This document shows, in pieces, positions 43,105 to 53,530 of a stretch of DNA of 64,000 nt. The stretch's first letter is position 1; each line of letters begins with the position of its first letter. The translations under genes were made by a program, and so were the position numbers. The stretch spans positions 79,849,235 to 79,913,234 of the forward strand of contig OY829326.1 of the NCBI GenBank assembly GCA_963691655.1. The letters run 5' to 3'. Source of the stretch: Toxonevra muliebris. Its lineage: Eukaryota > Arthropoda > Insecta > Diptera > Pallopteridae. Under the pieces are notes generated by a model. It saw nothing but the letters and a program-made list of their open reading frames with translations, did not search any database and had not been told where the DNA came from.

Positions 43105-43235
43105 ACTCATTAAGGACGAGCGTTAACCAAAGTATATAGGTCAAGAAAGTAACTTGAGAAAACAATTGTTTTTGAACCTGGCTCAGGAACGGCTCAGCGA
43201 CAAGGTGCCATATGGCACCGCTAGGCATTACTAAT
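43105..43235 (-). repeat. Dispersed repeat centred on GGTGCCATATGGCACC
   Basis: Inverted copy of 21300-21425: CATTAAGGA(C/G), then CAACCTGGCTCAG(G/A)AACGGCTC-type sequence, CAGCGACAAGGTGCCATATG and GGCACCGC. The two copies share about 120 bp. The family is unknown; it could be the end of a longer element. Confidence 0.5.
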
Positions 43236-44060
43236 AGGCAAAACTGATAACAGCTGTCTCATTAAGTTTTAGGAGTTGAATATTGTTCGAAAACGCAATA
43301 TGAAATAAGGAGGAAAAAGTATTCATTGTGCTCGAGTTTGAAATCAATTCGTGTTACATTTCCATTGCGATAGTTTTAAAACTTCAAGTGGCAAAAAGAC
43401 TATATTTCAAAGGGAAAGTTGAAATTCCAGGTTGCTGCTAGGAATGAGTCTCTGAAACCAGGAAATTCCATCTAATTCCTATCTAATTAATATGTATGCA
43501 TATGGTACTTAGGTACGAGTATGTACGATGTATATTTTTAATTATATTTATGCGCTTACCTTAAATAATAATTCTGCTTTAAGAAACTGCATTTCAGTAC
43601 CAGAAAAAAAAGGAAAGGAAGAAAATAATAAATTGAATCTCTCGCTCCTCTTCAAAAGCACACAAAGCAAAAAATTCCTTTAAAACTTTTATGCTTTTTA
43701 ATCTGAAAAGGGATTTTATATTTGAAAAGCATACCGCTGGTGTATGCAGGGAGAAGTATGCATGTGTGCGTATACATATACACACAGCACATATCTGTGT
43801 ATGAGAACTGATGACATGGCATCCTTTGCCAAAAGACTACATGTTACATTGGAAGCAACAGCATCAGAAACAGCACCGACAGTTGTTGCCTTTTTAGTGT
43901 GGAACATTTTTTGTTGTCAACATGAAAAAGATTTTATTTTTTAACTTACTAATAACAAGTTGCTTTATGCTATAACAAATGTAGTTTTTTTATGTAGTTC
44001 ACTACTAGTTATGTGCGTAAAAACATAGGTACATATTTATATATGTATGTATTAGAAATA
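43236..44060. other. No gene assigned
   Basis: AT-rich with a (CA)/(TA)-rich patch near 43765-43800. A coding-like frame, DDMASFAKRLHVTLEATASE, lies at about 43808-43900 but has no convincing splice sites or partner exon, so it is not called as a gene. Confidence 0.35.
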
Positions 44061-44064
44061 CCCA

Positions 44065-44290
44065 GACATGGTCACCTCTTGGCTGGTAATGGCAAACCTC
44101 CAAGAGTAAAACTGCTTATGAAATGCTTTTCACTTTGCCGTTCGGATTCGGCATAAAACTATAGGTCATTTCGATTCGTGTATAAATATAACTCACACAA
44201 CATTCATGGATGCAAAAAACTCGGTCTAGGCCCTCTAGGGCTGTTGTACCATAATAGTAGGAGTAGCAGACACACTTTTCATGTACAGTG
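44065..44290 (+). repeat. SINE, copy 2 (head missing)
   Basis: Matches the body of the SINE at 48760-53530: AATGGCAAACCTCCAAG, CCGTTCGGATTCGGCATAAA, ACTATAG, CTCACACAACATTCATGGAT, CTCGGTCTAGGCCCTCTA. It shows both insertion points of the other copy uninterrupted. The tRNA-like promoter head is not seen here. Confidence 0.65.
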
Positions 44291-46358
44291 TGCGAAGATT
44301 GAAAAGTTACCAATTCGAAAAGCTATAACTTTTAGATTCCCGTTCAAGAGCTTTAATGCACTGACACAAATGCTTCTGCAAATTTGTAAACAATGAAATG
44401 AGTAACCATCGTACTAAATTTAAGCGGATTTGCATTGAAAGACAAATTGAATTTGGTAACACTTCAATCTCCGCACCCAGTACAGCTGTAGAGTTGTTTC
44501 GATTTTTGATTTCAGGACATAAGAAGTTTTCATTTCATCTATGTAAAACAAGTGCAAGACGTGTCCAAGATGGATGTTCAATATGGATGGAAGGCCTGGG
44601 GCATTTAATTTGTGTTTTTCAAATAATAATCATAGTAGTCGGCAGCTACCACTCAAGTGACTTTGAAAGTTTTGAAATGCAGCTTGTTGTTTTACTTTAA
44701 TGATTTTGTGATATAAGTAAGAAAAATTTCAATCGATACTATGAAATTCACCTTGCGGCCAAATTGCCGCGGCGCGCCCTCTCGTGTAACTTTTCAGAGG
44801 GTTAAAGTTACTCTGCCAAGTGACTAAATAATTAATTGCAACATCATAGAAGCGAAATATATAAATATTTTTTAAATACCTTCATCCGAATTTAGGAAAT
44901 CGCTTAGAAATTATAATCATCGTTACTTTGCAGTAAATGGTATAAATGCAACTATTTTTTAAAGATTATGATTTTATGTCTATAGCAGAAATATTTATCT
45001 TGCATAAAGTTTTTATTTTTTAAAATTTTTATTCATAAGATTATTTACGAGTATAACATAAAAGTTCTTGGTAAAAACCCAACTCCTTTTCAACGTTCAA
45101 ACGCACATAACCCTAAACTTAAAGAACTGCCAAGTGAATCGCTTAAGGTGATAGCTCTATTGTTTACAAGCAATTCACCTTTTAATACAACCAACGAACG
45201 AAAGAAGTCAACTGTGTCAGAAACAAAAACAAAAAAAAAAAAATAAAAATGCTGCATATTTCATTAAGGAAAAGATTAAAGCAAATTTATTAACAATTAA
45301 AACTCATACACTGACAAGCATTTTGGAACACGACGAGGAAAGTCAAAACTGAGTTGTTTTTACAACAGAAAAAAAAAACAAAAATTTTTGCTTTATAAAC
45401 ACAAATATATCATACTGAAAGTAATACTATTAAACGTTTCAAAACAATTAGAGTTTTCAAACAAAAGGAAAATATTTATTTTATATAATAAATGCATAAT
45501 TTCAAATTTTAATTCACATTCTCAAAGTTTTCAATTCCAAGGTGGAACAAGACTTCTTTACGAAATCAATAGATGTCTCTAAATCGCGTATGTAATAATA
45601 TAATACTTTGTTCCCATTGAGCTCTAATTGCGTAGTTTCGATCATTTGCATGGTTTCGGCTGAAACTGCGTTGAAATGCTCAATTTTGACATATAAAAAT
45701 ATTCCAAACGAAACCACGAAAATGAGATGGTTTCAACGAAACCGCGTTGAAGCCGAGCAAAAAAATCTAATGCAACCTTGAATGCGTTTACTGAAATGAA
45801 TTTGCTCTGACATTTCTATTCTGACGTTTATTTAGATTTGCTTACAACTTGATTAATATGGAGAAACGAAAATATAAAAAAAGAAATTTGTGGAGTGAGT
45901 GGCAAGAGGAGCTCATAGCCGAGGTAGGGGGAGAAAAGGTGGAGGAGCTGAGTAGGGCCGAAAATAAAATAAAAAGGCTATATATACATATGAATAAATG
46001 ACGGAGTGGCTGCAGTTGAGGTGAAACAAGATACATAACAATTAACGTTTTCTCCTAGGCACTTTTATTTTGTTGCTAAACATTTCGTTTATTATTTTGA
46101 TTTTCTTTGTATTCAAATGGTAAAGACCGAAATATTTAGCAAAAATTATATTAGCCGCCACCATTTTACAACGAGAAATAAACAATGAACTGTCAAAAGA
46201 AACTAACTTCAGAATGTGAACGATTGCAGTTTCATTTGTCCAAACTACGAAATTTCGATGCAGTGGGAACATAGTAAAAACTACATCAGTCCAAATATGT
46301 TGGATATGGAATTAATATGGAAAATTTTATAACAGATTTGGATAGAGTGTATCTCACA
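44291..46358. other. No gene assigned
   Basis: AT-rich region. A 100-codon frame at 44398-44700 (+) has no recognisable domain. At 45650-45770 there is an inverted arrangement of GTTTC(A/G)...AACTGCGTTGAAA blocks. A 47-codon frame at 45859-46002 (MEKRKYKKRNLWSEWQEELI) is unrecognised and unsupported. Confidence 0.35.
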
Positions 46359-46361
46359 TTG

Positions 46362-46473
46362 GACGCGTTCACTAAAACACTTTGATCGCTGATCAATGAT
46401 AATTGGCAACTATTACCTGCAGAAAAGTGATCGTGATTACACTAGACATCAAAATGTTCTGGTGAACGCGCCC
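46362..46473. mobile_element. Small MITE, 112 bp, ATT duplication
   Basis: Ends GGACGCGTTCACTAAAACAC and, inverted, GGGCGCGTTCACCAGAACAT, flanked by ATT on both sides (46359-46361, 46474-46476). The three-bp duplication and GG start suggest PIF/Harbinger. Nearly palindromic, non-coding. Confidence 0.75.
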
Positions 46474-46935
46474 ATTACCTCATACTCAGTTTAAAATACT
46501 CAAAAATTAATTAAATTTAGTAAATGGACTAATATAATTCTCACACGACGAAATGCCAAGCTGGCTTCGCATCTGTTTTGACTGTAACGCTGTGTGTAGA
46601 TACTATGCATAGCTGCTTGCAGAATATCTGCACATACGTTTCAAGCATTACTCCATAAATCACATACACAAGATTACGCTTTCCGCGTTCAAAAAATTTT
46701 TCGTTTTGCGCATCAGCAGTTATGTACGTCATCACCATCTCAGACGCTGATTGGCCGAATTATTTTTTTCAATTATTTTGTTTTAAGTATGAGGCATAAA
46801 AAGTTTCAGCAGTAATAAATAATTTATTTTGTAGTTTTATTTTATTTTCGTCATTTTGCGATACTAGTATTAAGAATCTTTCTTTAAAGAATAGTCTTTT
46901 AATTTTTTCGTCGCATTCGACTTCTAAAGCGTGGC

Positions 46936-47244
46936 TCAAATGTTAGGGTATATATTTAAATAGTCCCAGTTTACTACGTCAAAATTACTTTCAAGGGATC
47001 TCATACGCTCCATAACTTCTGCTTGTTGGTTTAACATAAAATAAATATTAAAATTTACCACATTTACAAAATCTTCGGAAGTAAAATGTGCATTACAAAT
47101 GCGTGTTGAATTCACTTCACTATTGCGCTTACAACAATTTATCCACTTTTCTTGCGTGGCATTGTCTTTAGCAAATTTAAAGTAACTCCACTTTCTTTTT
47201 TCATAATTGCTTTTACAATTAAAGACAGCATTACGTATTTTCAC
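46936..47244 (-). pseudogene. THAP-domain open reading frame (102 aa) in a repeat
   Basis: Reads MKIRNAVFNCKSNYEKRKWS, YFKFAKDNATQEKWINCCKR, then RICNAHFTSEDFVN. This fits the THAP pattern (C-x2-4-C, FP-like block, W, C-x2-H-F), except that the first zinc Cys near residue 5 is Asn or absent, so zinc binding is doubtful. The tail after residue 65 is unrecognised. It lies in a dispersed repeat, not in a host gene. Possibly the DNA-binding exon of a dead P-type element. Confidence 0.6.
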
Positions 47245-47268
47245 TTTTTCACAAACAGCACTTTAAAA

Positions 47269-48341
47269 CAGGGCTTTGGAGCAACAAAATTTTGGGGTTG
47301 CTCCGCTCCAGCTCCACTCCGACCTCTTAAGTATAGCTCCGACTCCGCTCCGTGCTCCGCTCCGAGCTCCTACTATATATAATTTTCTCAATAAAAATCA
47401 TTTTTTTTTATTTTAAATTCGTTTATGTGTTAATTTGTTAATTTGCTAAAGCCCTAACATCCATTTTCCGAATTTTATAGGAAAATCAAAAATTATTGCT
47501 TCCAGAATTTGTAATTTGAGCTGAAATAAGAGATCGTAAATGTTCGGTGTATATCTTTAAAGTTTTCGGTACAGATGAAAGTAAGCACGACTTATCATAA
47601 TCCACCAAAAACTCGATATTGAAAAATTTGATGTTAGGTGACCAATTCTGAGAAGTTCCGAAAATACTCTTTATTTGACTCAAAACTCGACATGTTTACC
47701 ATACGAAAAAATATAATGCTAAGTTGTACAACAACTATATCGTTTTGAAGGCTGCTGTCATAGCAATAGAACCAGTTAAGATTGTGAACTCCTTATTCTT
47801 AGTAACATCTTTTAAAAAAAATTAGGAATTATTAATGCAACATTACAAATGCAAATTTTTATTGCATATCGCATATATTTGTTATTGTGATAGCAGAGCT
47901 ATTTTGCATTTGCAATGATGCAAGACCATTTGCACGAAATCGTGAATAGGGCTATTGTAATTAAAATTGTACATTTCATTACTGCAATGGAAATGGCACT
48001 ACTCAGTTCAAATCCCTTACAATGAATTAGTAATTAATCAATAAATGTAATGAATTTATTTTAGTACTAATTCATTCCAATGGATTTGAACTCAGCATTG
48101 CCATTTGTGTTGATTAATAATGGAATTGATTGGTAATGGAAAAACTTCATTGCCTGTAATTGCAATAGTATGCAAGTTTTCAAATATAATGTCAAGCAAC
48201 AATAGTTGGAAAAATTCGATTCGCTGAATCGGAGCAGCGGAGCGGTTAAATTTTCATTGCTCCAGCTCTAGCTCTAGCTCCGGTCAAAACAGTGTGCTCC
48301 AAGCTCCTTGCTCCAGCTGCGCGCTCCGCTCCAAAGCCCTG
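47269..48341. mobile_element. hAT element, GCTCCG-rich ends, copy 1
   Basis: Ends CAGGGCTTTGGAGC / GCTCCAAAGCCCTG, flanked by the exact 8-bp duplication CTTTAAAA (47261-47268, 48342-48349). Both subterminal zones are runs of GCTCCG/GCTCCA. It contains the CCCTAACA MITE sequence and a truncated AGCCC MITE (47838-47953). 1073 bp, no transposase. By eye almost identical to 61438-62519. Confidence 0.9.
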
Positions 48342-48774
48342 CTTTAAAATACGAACGGCACTTTTTTCACTTTTTTAATTTCACAAACTCACATACAAAG
48401 AGTTTCTTTCACTGTAAACATGTTCGTCGAACATGCGCAAAGCGTTATCTTGTAAATCAGTGTCCTTGATTTATTTAACCTTAGACGAACGACATTTTTT
48501 ATTTTTTATACACTAAGGACCATCTTCGAACGCGAACGACGACGCCTTTTTAACTCGATGCCAATTGCTATCTATTTAAAAAATCCTGGCTTTATTATTG
48601 TGATATATTAAACAATTTATTGTTCATTCACAATTATTGTTTATATATATAGAAACAAAATTAATTAATTAATTTTTTTTTCGTAACTTAACAAAAAAAT
48701 TCGCGTCGTTGATTTGACGAAGATGTGCCGTCTAGGGTTAAAGATGATGTATAAGGTCCTTGACTTTTGACGGT

Positions 48775-48817
48775 TAGTATGACGGTAGCTATACGCAGGG
48801 TGCCCTGGTTCGATACT
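48775..48817 (+). promoter_or_regulatory. Pol III A and B boxes of the SINE
   Basis: A-box-like TAGTATGACGG at 48775-48785 and B-box GGTTCGATACT at 48807-48817, fitting TRGYNNRNNGG and GGTTCGANNCY. Their order and spacing of 32 bp fit an internal tRNA-type promoter. Activity is not shown. Confidence 0.6.
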
Positions 48818-48850
48818 CGGCATAGCCAAAATAACGGGCAATGGCACACC

Positions 48851-51005
48851 CATGGCAGAAGAATTAAGAAAGTAAATGCATTTTGACAAGTAAGAGGAAC
48901 TTTGACAATTGGGAAATCATTTGTTTTGCTACTATTCTTCTTTATACACAGCGTTGTATTTTCATGGTTCAATTTTTAAGTGAGAATTTATAGGAAAATA
49001 ATCTGCATAGTATTTCAAGGTGTTTGCTAATAATATTTATTTATTTATTTATTTCATTGAGTCAATGGAAAATTATATAAAATTCCTTACAGACTAAAAC
49101 AATAGTAACTTAAAATTAATTAAAACTAAAAATAGATTTAAGACAAGCTTAGGGATAGAATTCATTAAGTAGGTTCTTAAATGAAACTTTAGTAACCGAG
49201 AAATCTAAAACCAAGGAATTAGAAATAGAATTAAACTCAGTTAAGGCTCTAGAAATAGGAGCAAAAGAAGCATAATTTGATCGTCGCAACCCAACATAAA
49301 ATAAAGCTGAATGACGCAAATCTCTTGTTGGAATATTAAAACTGATTAGTTCTAGAAGAGCAGGACAATGAACAAAACCAACAATGATGTCATAAACAAA
49401 CATGAGAGACAAGATAGTTCTTCTGTTGTTCAAGGACTTTAGATCGATGAGCATGCAACGAGCATTGTAAAAGGGAATGGGCTCGGAAAAATGAAGACAA
49501 CGCAATGCAAATCGAATAAAGACTTTTTGAATCCGCTCAAGTCTATTAATATGACAGAGATAATGAGGCCTCCATATAAATGCTGCATATTCTAACCGAG
49601 ATCTTACTAAGGAAGTAAACAGTATTTTGAGCGTAAAAGGATCAGAAAACTCTGAACTATTGCGACGGATAAAAGCTAACATAGAATACGCTTTAGGAAT
49701 GATACAATTTAAATGTGGAACAAAAGAAAACTTCACATCGAAAACAACCCCAAGATCTTTTATTTCACTCACTGATTTTAAGGTAGAATTGGCAATGTGA
49801 TAAGATGTAGGGATAGTATTATGAACTTTGGCAAAAGTCATATGGGAACATTTGTTGATATTGAGCGATAACCGAAATTTGCAGCACCAAATAAGAAACA
49901 AATCTAAATTAGACTGTAGAATTTGAGAATCCGTGATATTTTTAATTACAGAATATATTTTTAAGTCGTCGGCATATAATATCTATCTAGCAGTTGGAAA
50001 GCAGCATGAAATATCGTTAATAAATAAGAGAAAAAGTAAAGGACCTAGAATGCTACCTTGCGGAACACCCGAGGTAGCAATAAAAGGAGCTGATTCAACA
50101 TTATCAATAACCACAACGGAATGTCTATTGATTAAATAGGACCTTATCCACTCCAAAAAAACCGAGTGTATACCCAAATTAGCTAATTTAAAGATCATAA
50201 TATTATGAGACACCCTATCAAAGGCTTTTGAGAAATCAGTGTAAATTGTATCAATTTGATATCCATTTTGAAATGCAGAGATACAATCTTCAGCGAAGAC
50301 GACTAAGTTGGAAGTAGTAGAGCGACCCGGAACAAACCCATGCTGATTACTACAAATTACGCTCTTGACGGCGAAGTAAAGCTTGTCTTTTACGATACTT
50401 TCAAAAAGTTTTGACACAGTGGATAGCTTCGAAATAGGTCTGTAGTTCGAGACATTACTCTTGTTTCCACTTTTAAAGATTGGAGTGATGGCTGCAAATT
50501 TCCAATCATCAATAAAGACACCAGAGGATAGTGATTTATTGAAAATAAGTTTTAAAGGTAGAGCAATAGACGAACAGCAGTTTTTTATGATTGACCCAGA
50601 AAGACCATCTAAGTCAGTCTGTATTGATAATTAAAGATTGGTAATACCCTTAATAATATCATCTTCTGATAATGTAAGGGACCCAAAATCAACCGAATGA
50701 ACAGAGTTGTAAATGAAACTATCATCAAGATCAATATCATGATCAAAATTTGATTTAAAAAATTCAGCAAAGAGATTGGCAGCACCAACCAAAGAAAACA
50801 AATTAAATAACATTATTTATATTTTTTATTGTAAATAAAATTCATAATTTAGTACAAAGTAATAAAAGTAGTATTAATAATCTACTATTAACTCTCTTTT
50901 TTGTACCCATTTCAAAAAATGCATCTCTAAAAAGTTCCTCTTGTCAAAAGTTCAAAATGGCTACTTTTTGAAAAAATGCATTTACCTCTAAATACTTCTA
51001 CCATG
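48851..51005. mobile_element. hAT-type MITE, copy 2 (interrupted by a LINE)
   Basis: Ends CATGGCAGAAG / CTTCTACCATG, exact 8-bp duplication GGCACACC on both sides (48843-48850, 51006-51013). Same family as 23438-23871, which shows the form without the LINE. Net length about 400 bp. Confidence 0.88.
49034..50790 (-). pseudogene. Jockey/CR1-like LINE, reverse transcriptase region
   Basis: 5'-truncated LINE inserted in the hAT MITE. In minus-strand order: 50790-50641, then a stop, then 50630-50420 (FKSGNKSNVSNYRPISKLST), 50417-49983 ([31 protein letters not shown]), a TAG, then ILYADDLKIYS (the catalytic YADD) and on to the C-terminus ending at 49149 (LLNEFYP). Two in-frame stops separate otherwise well-kept blocks. 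The 3' end is an AAATA-type repeat next to 49034. The endonuclease domain is absent. Inactive, but relatively young judging from its long open stretches. Confidence 0.88.
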
Positions 51006-51234
51006 GGCACACCTTCAAGTTTCCTAAGCTATTCACTTCCACGTTCGGATTTAGCATACAACTGTAGTGTACAATATAAGGAGTGAGATTGAAAAAATCT
51101 TAACACACGTTTTACCTAATAATTTTTTTTGGGTAAAAAATTTAAAAATTTCTTTGATCTAGTTATCTTTGAAAAATATGTCAGTTGTTATTTTTAATGA
51201 CAAACATGTTGATTTATTGTGAGTTTGATCAAAA

Positions 51235-51990
51235 TGAGTGAAGAAAAAGAAGTACGTCATAAAATTATTAAACATTTTAAAAAAAAAAACCAAATTGGTC
51301 CTACAAAAAATTGGCCAAAGAATTGAAGGTCTGCCGTCAAACTGTTTCCAATGTAAACATACAAAGTCCAAAAAGCTGCCAAAAATTTAGACGCCAAAAG
51401 TAGGGCTCGGAAATCAAAATCGGATTTCATACGAAAAAATTCATGTTGTATAAAGCTTCTGGGTCAAAATTTTTATGTTGCTGATGCTCGAGGAACAATG
51501 TCGAAGAACAATTTAGAATTCAAAAGCAGATAAAATGTCCTTAAAAATTCCTGGTATGGCAAACTATATGCAGTTGCGGCAGAAAAAGCAAGTCATTTGT
51601 TACAGTGGGCTTTATAAATACCGAAATATACATCAAAGAATGTTTGAAAAACAGAATTCTTTCTTTCATAAGAGAGCACAATGTGTCCACATATTTTTGG
51701 CCCGATTTGGCATCATGTCACTACGGCAAGAAAGCTCTGGAGTGGTACCAAAGTAATAACATAGTTTTTGTATCAAGAGAGGCCCATCCTCCAAATTGTC
51801 CGGAGCTAAGACCAGTGGAGAGATATTGGGCTCTTGTGAAAAGAAACTTAAAGAGCACAAAAAAGGTGTCCCAAAATATCGAAGATTTTAAAAAGAGATG
51901 AGCAAACTGTTCCAAAAAGGTGTCTGCAACAACTATCAAATCTCTAATGGAAGGCTTACCAAAAAAGGTCCACGAGTTCATAAATAGTGG
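51235..51990 (+). pseudogene. DD37E transposase, internally deleted (second copy)
   Basis: The ATG at 51235 opens MSEEKEVRHKIIKHF and frameshifts at an A-run. After a different internal deletion the frame resumes with CYSGLYKYRNIHQ / GFINTEIYIKECLKNRILSF and keeps TYFWPDLASCHYGKKALEWY and NCPELRPVERYWALVKRNLK, with 37 residues between the WPD Asp and the PVE Glu. The first catalytic Asp region is lost. Ends near VHEFINSG at 51990. Compared with copy 2 the deletion endpoints differ, so the deletions are independent. Confidence 0.85.
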
Positions 51991-52051
51991 TTAGAACTAT
52001 AAAAGTTATATTTTTCTGTAATTTGTGTAAATATTATCAATTAAATAAAAA

Positions 52052-53374
52052 ACAATGGATGTGTGCAAGGCACGCAAGATATTTGCTGTGTAAACAGTTA
52101 AACCAACTGAATGCCATATATATAAGCTCACATATGTATAGCCATTTATAGGGATTTGATGTATAATCTATATGCTTAGGTAAATAATTCAAATTAAAAC
52201 AATTCTCTTATAAACTTAAAAATTTCTTAGATATCATTATCTTATATATAAATGTAATAGCCCAATTCACTATAAATTACAAATGGCCTTGCATCAATAC
52301 AAATGCAAATTTTTTTTCCATATCGCATGTATTTGTTGTTGTGATAGCAGAAATATTTTGCAATTGCACCAAATCGTGAATAGGGCTGTTATGTTGTAGT
52401 TGCATTATTTTTCTTTTACTCAATGCATCGGGCACTATATGCTCGCATATACGCAGCTGCAATTGCATCCTTTTTTCCGCGCTTTAAGTTTTTCTTCCTG
52501 TCGATTTGAAATTTTATTAGATGTTATTATTCTGTTGCATAACGCCGCCTGAGAATTGATTTGGCATATAGCTATATGAATTTGTACACAAATACTCCAA
52601 ATCAATTCTAAGGCGACGATAACTGCTTTCCGCATTTAACCTTAGAAAGGCAACAGGGGTGACCACTACTTATTAAAAGCACCGCAAAGAGATTTGCCTT
52701 AATTGCATTTAATAAAAATAAGAAACAAAGTATTTTTATTGAAGTAAATAAGTGATTTTATAATAAATAAGTTTGATTTTTTCTGTTTAACATATTTGCT
52801 ATTTACATAGATAAAAAAGTGTTGTCTTTCTAAGGTTAATGTACAAAGCAAAATTTTTATAATGCCGTGGTTTGCTATAATTATCACTACATTTTGTTTA
52901 TACGTTTATTGAAACCTAGAGTCCTTATTACTTATCATTTTGTATTGTTTTTATATTTTAAAAAATATTTAATTTTAATCCAATCTAACTAACCGAATGT
53001 AAAACCTATCAAACGCCTGTGTTTGCTACGTCGACTTCTCTGCTTTTATGGTATAGTCGACTCCACATGTTTAACACCAACAAATAATTCTGCCACGAAT
53101 AAATGTACACACACTTTTTGTTTTCGTAGGTACATATATGTGTGAGTAAATTGATCGAAACATAAACAAACAAACTCCGCTCGTATTTTAATTTCTCCCT
53201 CTCTTCTTCTCTTCTCTTTGTTGTTTAGAGTAGCACAGTCATGCCGCGCAGTAGTGCGAGCGAGAGGGGAACTGGACGTTACAGTTATCTTACATCTTAC
53301 GTTACAGTTATTCTTACATTTTACACATTTGAAATTTTGCCCATACCGTGAGCTAAAATGTTTACACATCAAAA
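52052..53374. repeat. Composite repeat, copy B
   Basis: Uninterrupted counterpart of 4057-7342, from ACAATGGATG to TTTACACATCAAA. It carries the AGCCC MITE at 52259-52387 and the intact GGTATAGTCGA site that holds the hAT in copy A. No coding recognised. It sits in an A-rich target in a DD37E element. Confidence 0.75.
52259..52387. mobile_element. AGCCC-type MITE inside composite repeat B
   Basis: Same position and orientation as the MITE at 4264-4392 in copy A, so it was inherited with the composite repeat rather than inserted here. AGCCCAATTCAC start, GTGAATAGGGCT end. Confidence 0.65.
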
Positions 53375-53530
53375 ATCAAAACTCTAAGATCAACCGTTTA
53401 AAAATTATTGAATTTTATATATGTTAAAATTTTTTCGATCTCACTCCTTAGCTCACACAACATAAATGGATGCGAAAAGCTCGGTCTAGGTCCTCTATTG
53501 GAAGGAGAAGAGATTATAGTACCATTAAAA

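Larger units (their letters stand above)
46530..48480 (-). repeat. THAP-type repeat, copy B (interrupted by hAT)
   Basis: Inverted counterpart of 33214-38765. It holds GTGATGAC once, at the point where copy A carries the hAT, and keeps a THAP reading frame (46936-47244). A hAT element (47269-48341) is inserted just upstream of that frame. It could be a remnant of a P-type transposon, since THAP is the usual P-transposase N-terminus, but no transposase core was found. Confidence 0.55.
51079..53449. mobile_element. Tc1/mariner DD37E element, copy 3 (interrupted)
   Basis: Starts AGGAGTGAGATTGAAAAAAT and ends with ATTTTTTCGATCTCACTCCT, flanked by TA on both sides (51077-51078, 53450-53451). The composite repeat copy B (52052-53374) is inserted near its 3' end; copy 2 at 40430-40460 shows the empty site in AAATAAAAAAAATC. 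Net length about 1.05 kb. Confidence 0.9.
48760..53530 (+). repeat. tRNA-derived SINE, split by two insertion nests
   Basis: SINE parts: 48760-48850, 51006-51078 and 53450 to about 53530. The head has RNA polymerase III boxes. The body (CCACGTTCGGATTTAGCATA, then ACAACTGTAG, and CTCACACAACATAAATGGAT, CTCGGTCTAGGTCCTCTA) is shared with 44065-44290. A hAT MITE entered after AATGGCACACC and a DD37E element at a TA before GCTCACACAAC. An A-rich end follows at about 53525. Confidence 0.7.

Noticed and set aside
43744..43944. Frame with DDMASFAKRLHVTLEATASE that looks coding-like
   Set aside because: No convincing acceptor or donor, no recognised family and no neighbouring exon; left as unassigned.
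44398..44700. 100-codon plus-strand frame
   Set aside because: Open but without domain, splice context, codon pattern or homology that can be recognised; probably chance.
45859..46002. 47-codon frame opening MEKRKYKKRNLWSEWQEELI
   Set aside because: Short, Lys-rich and alone; no evidence of a gene.
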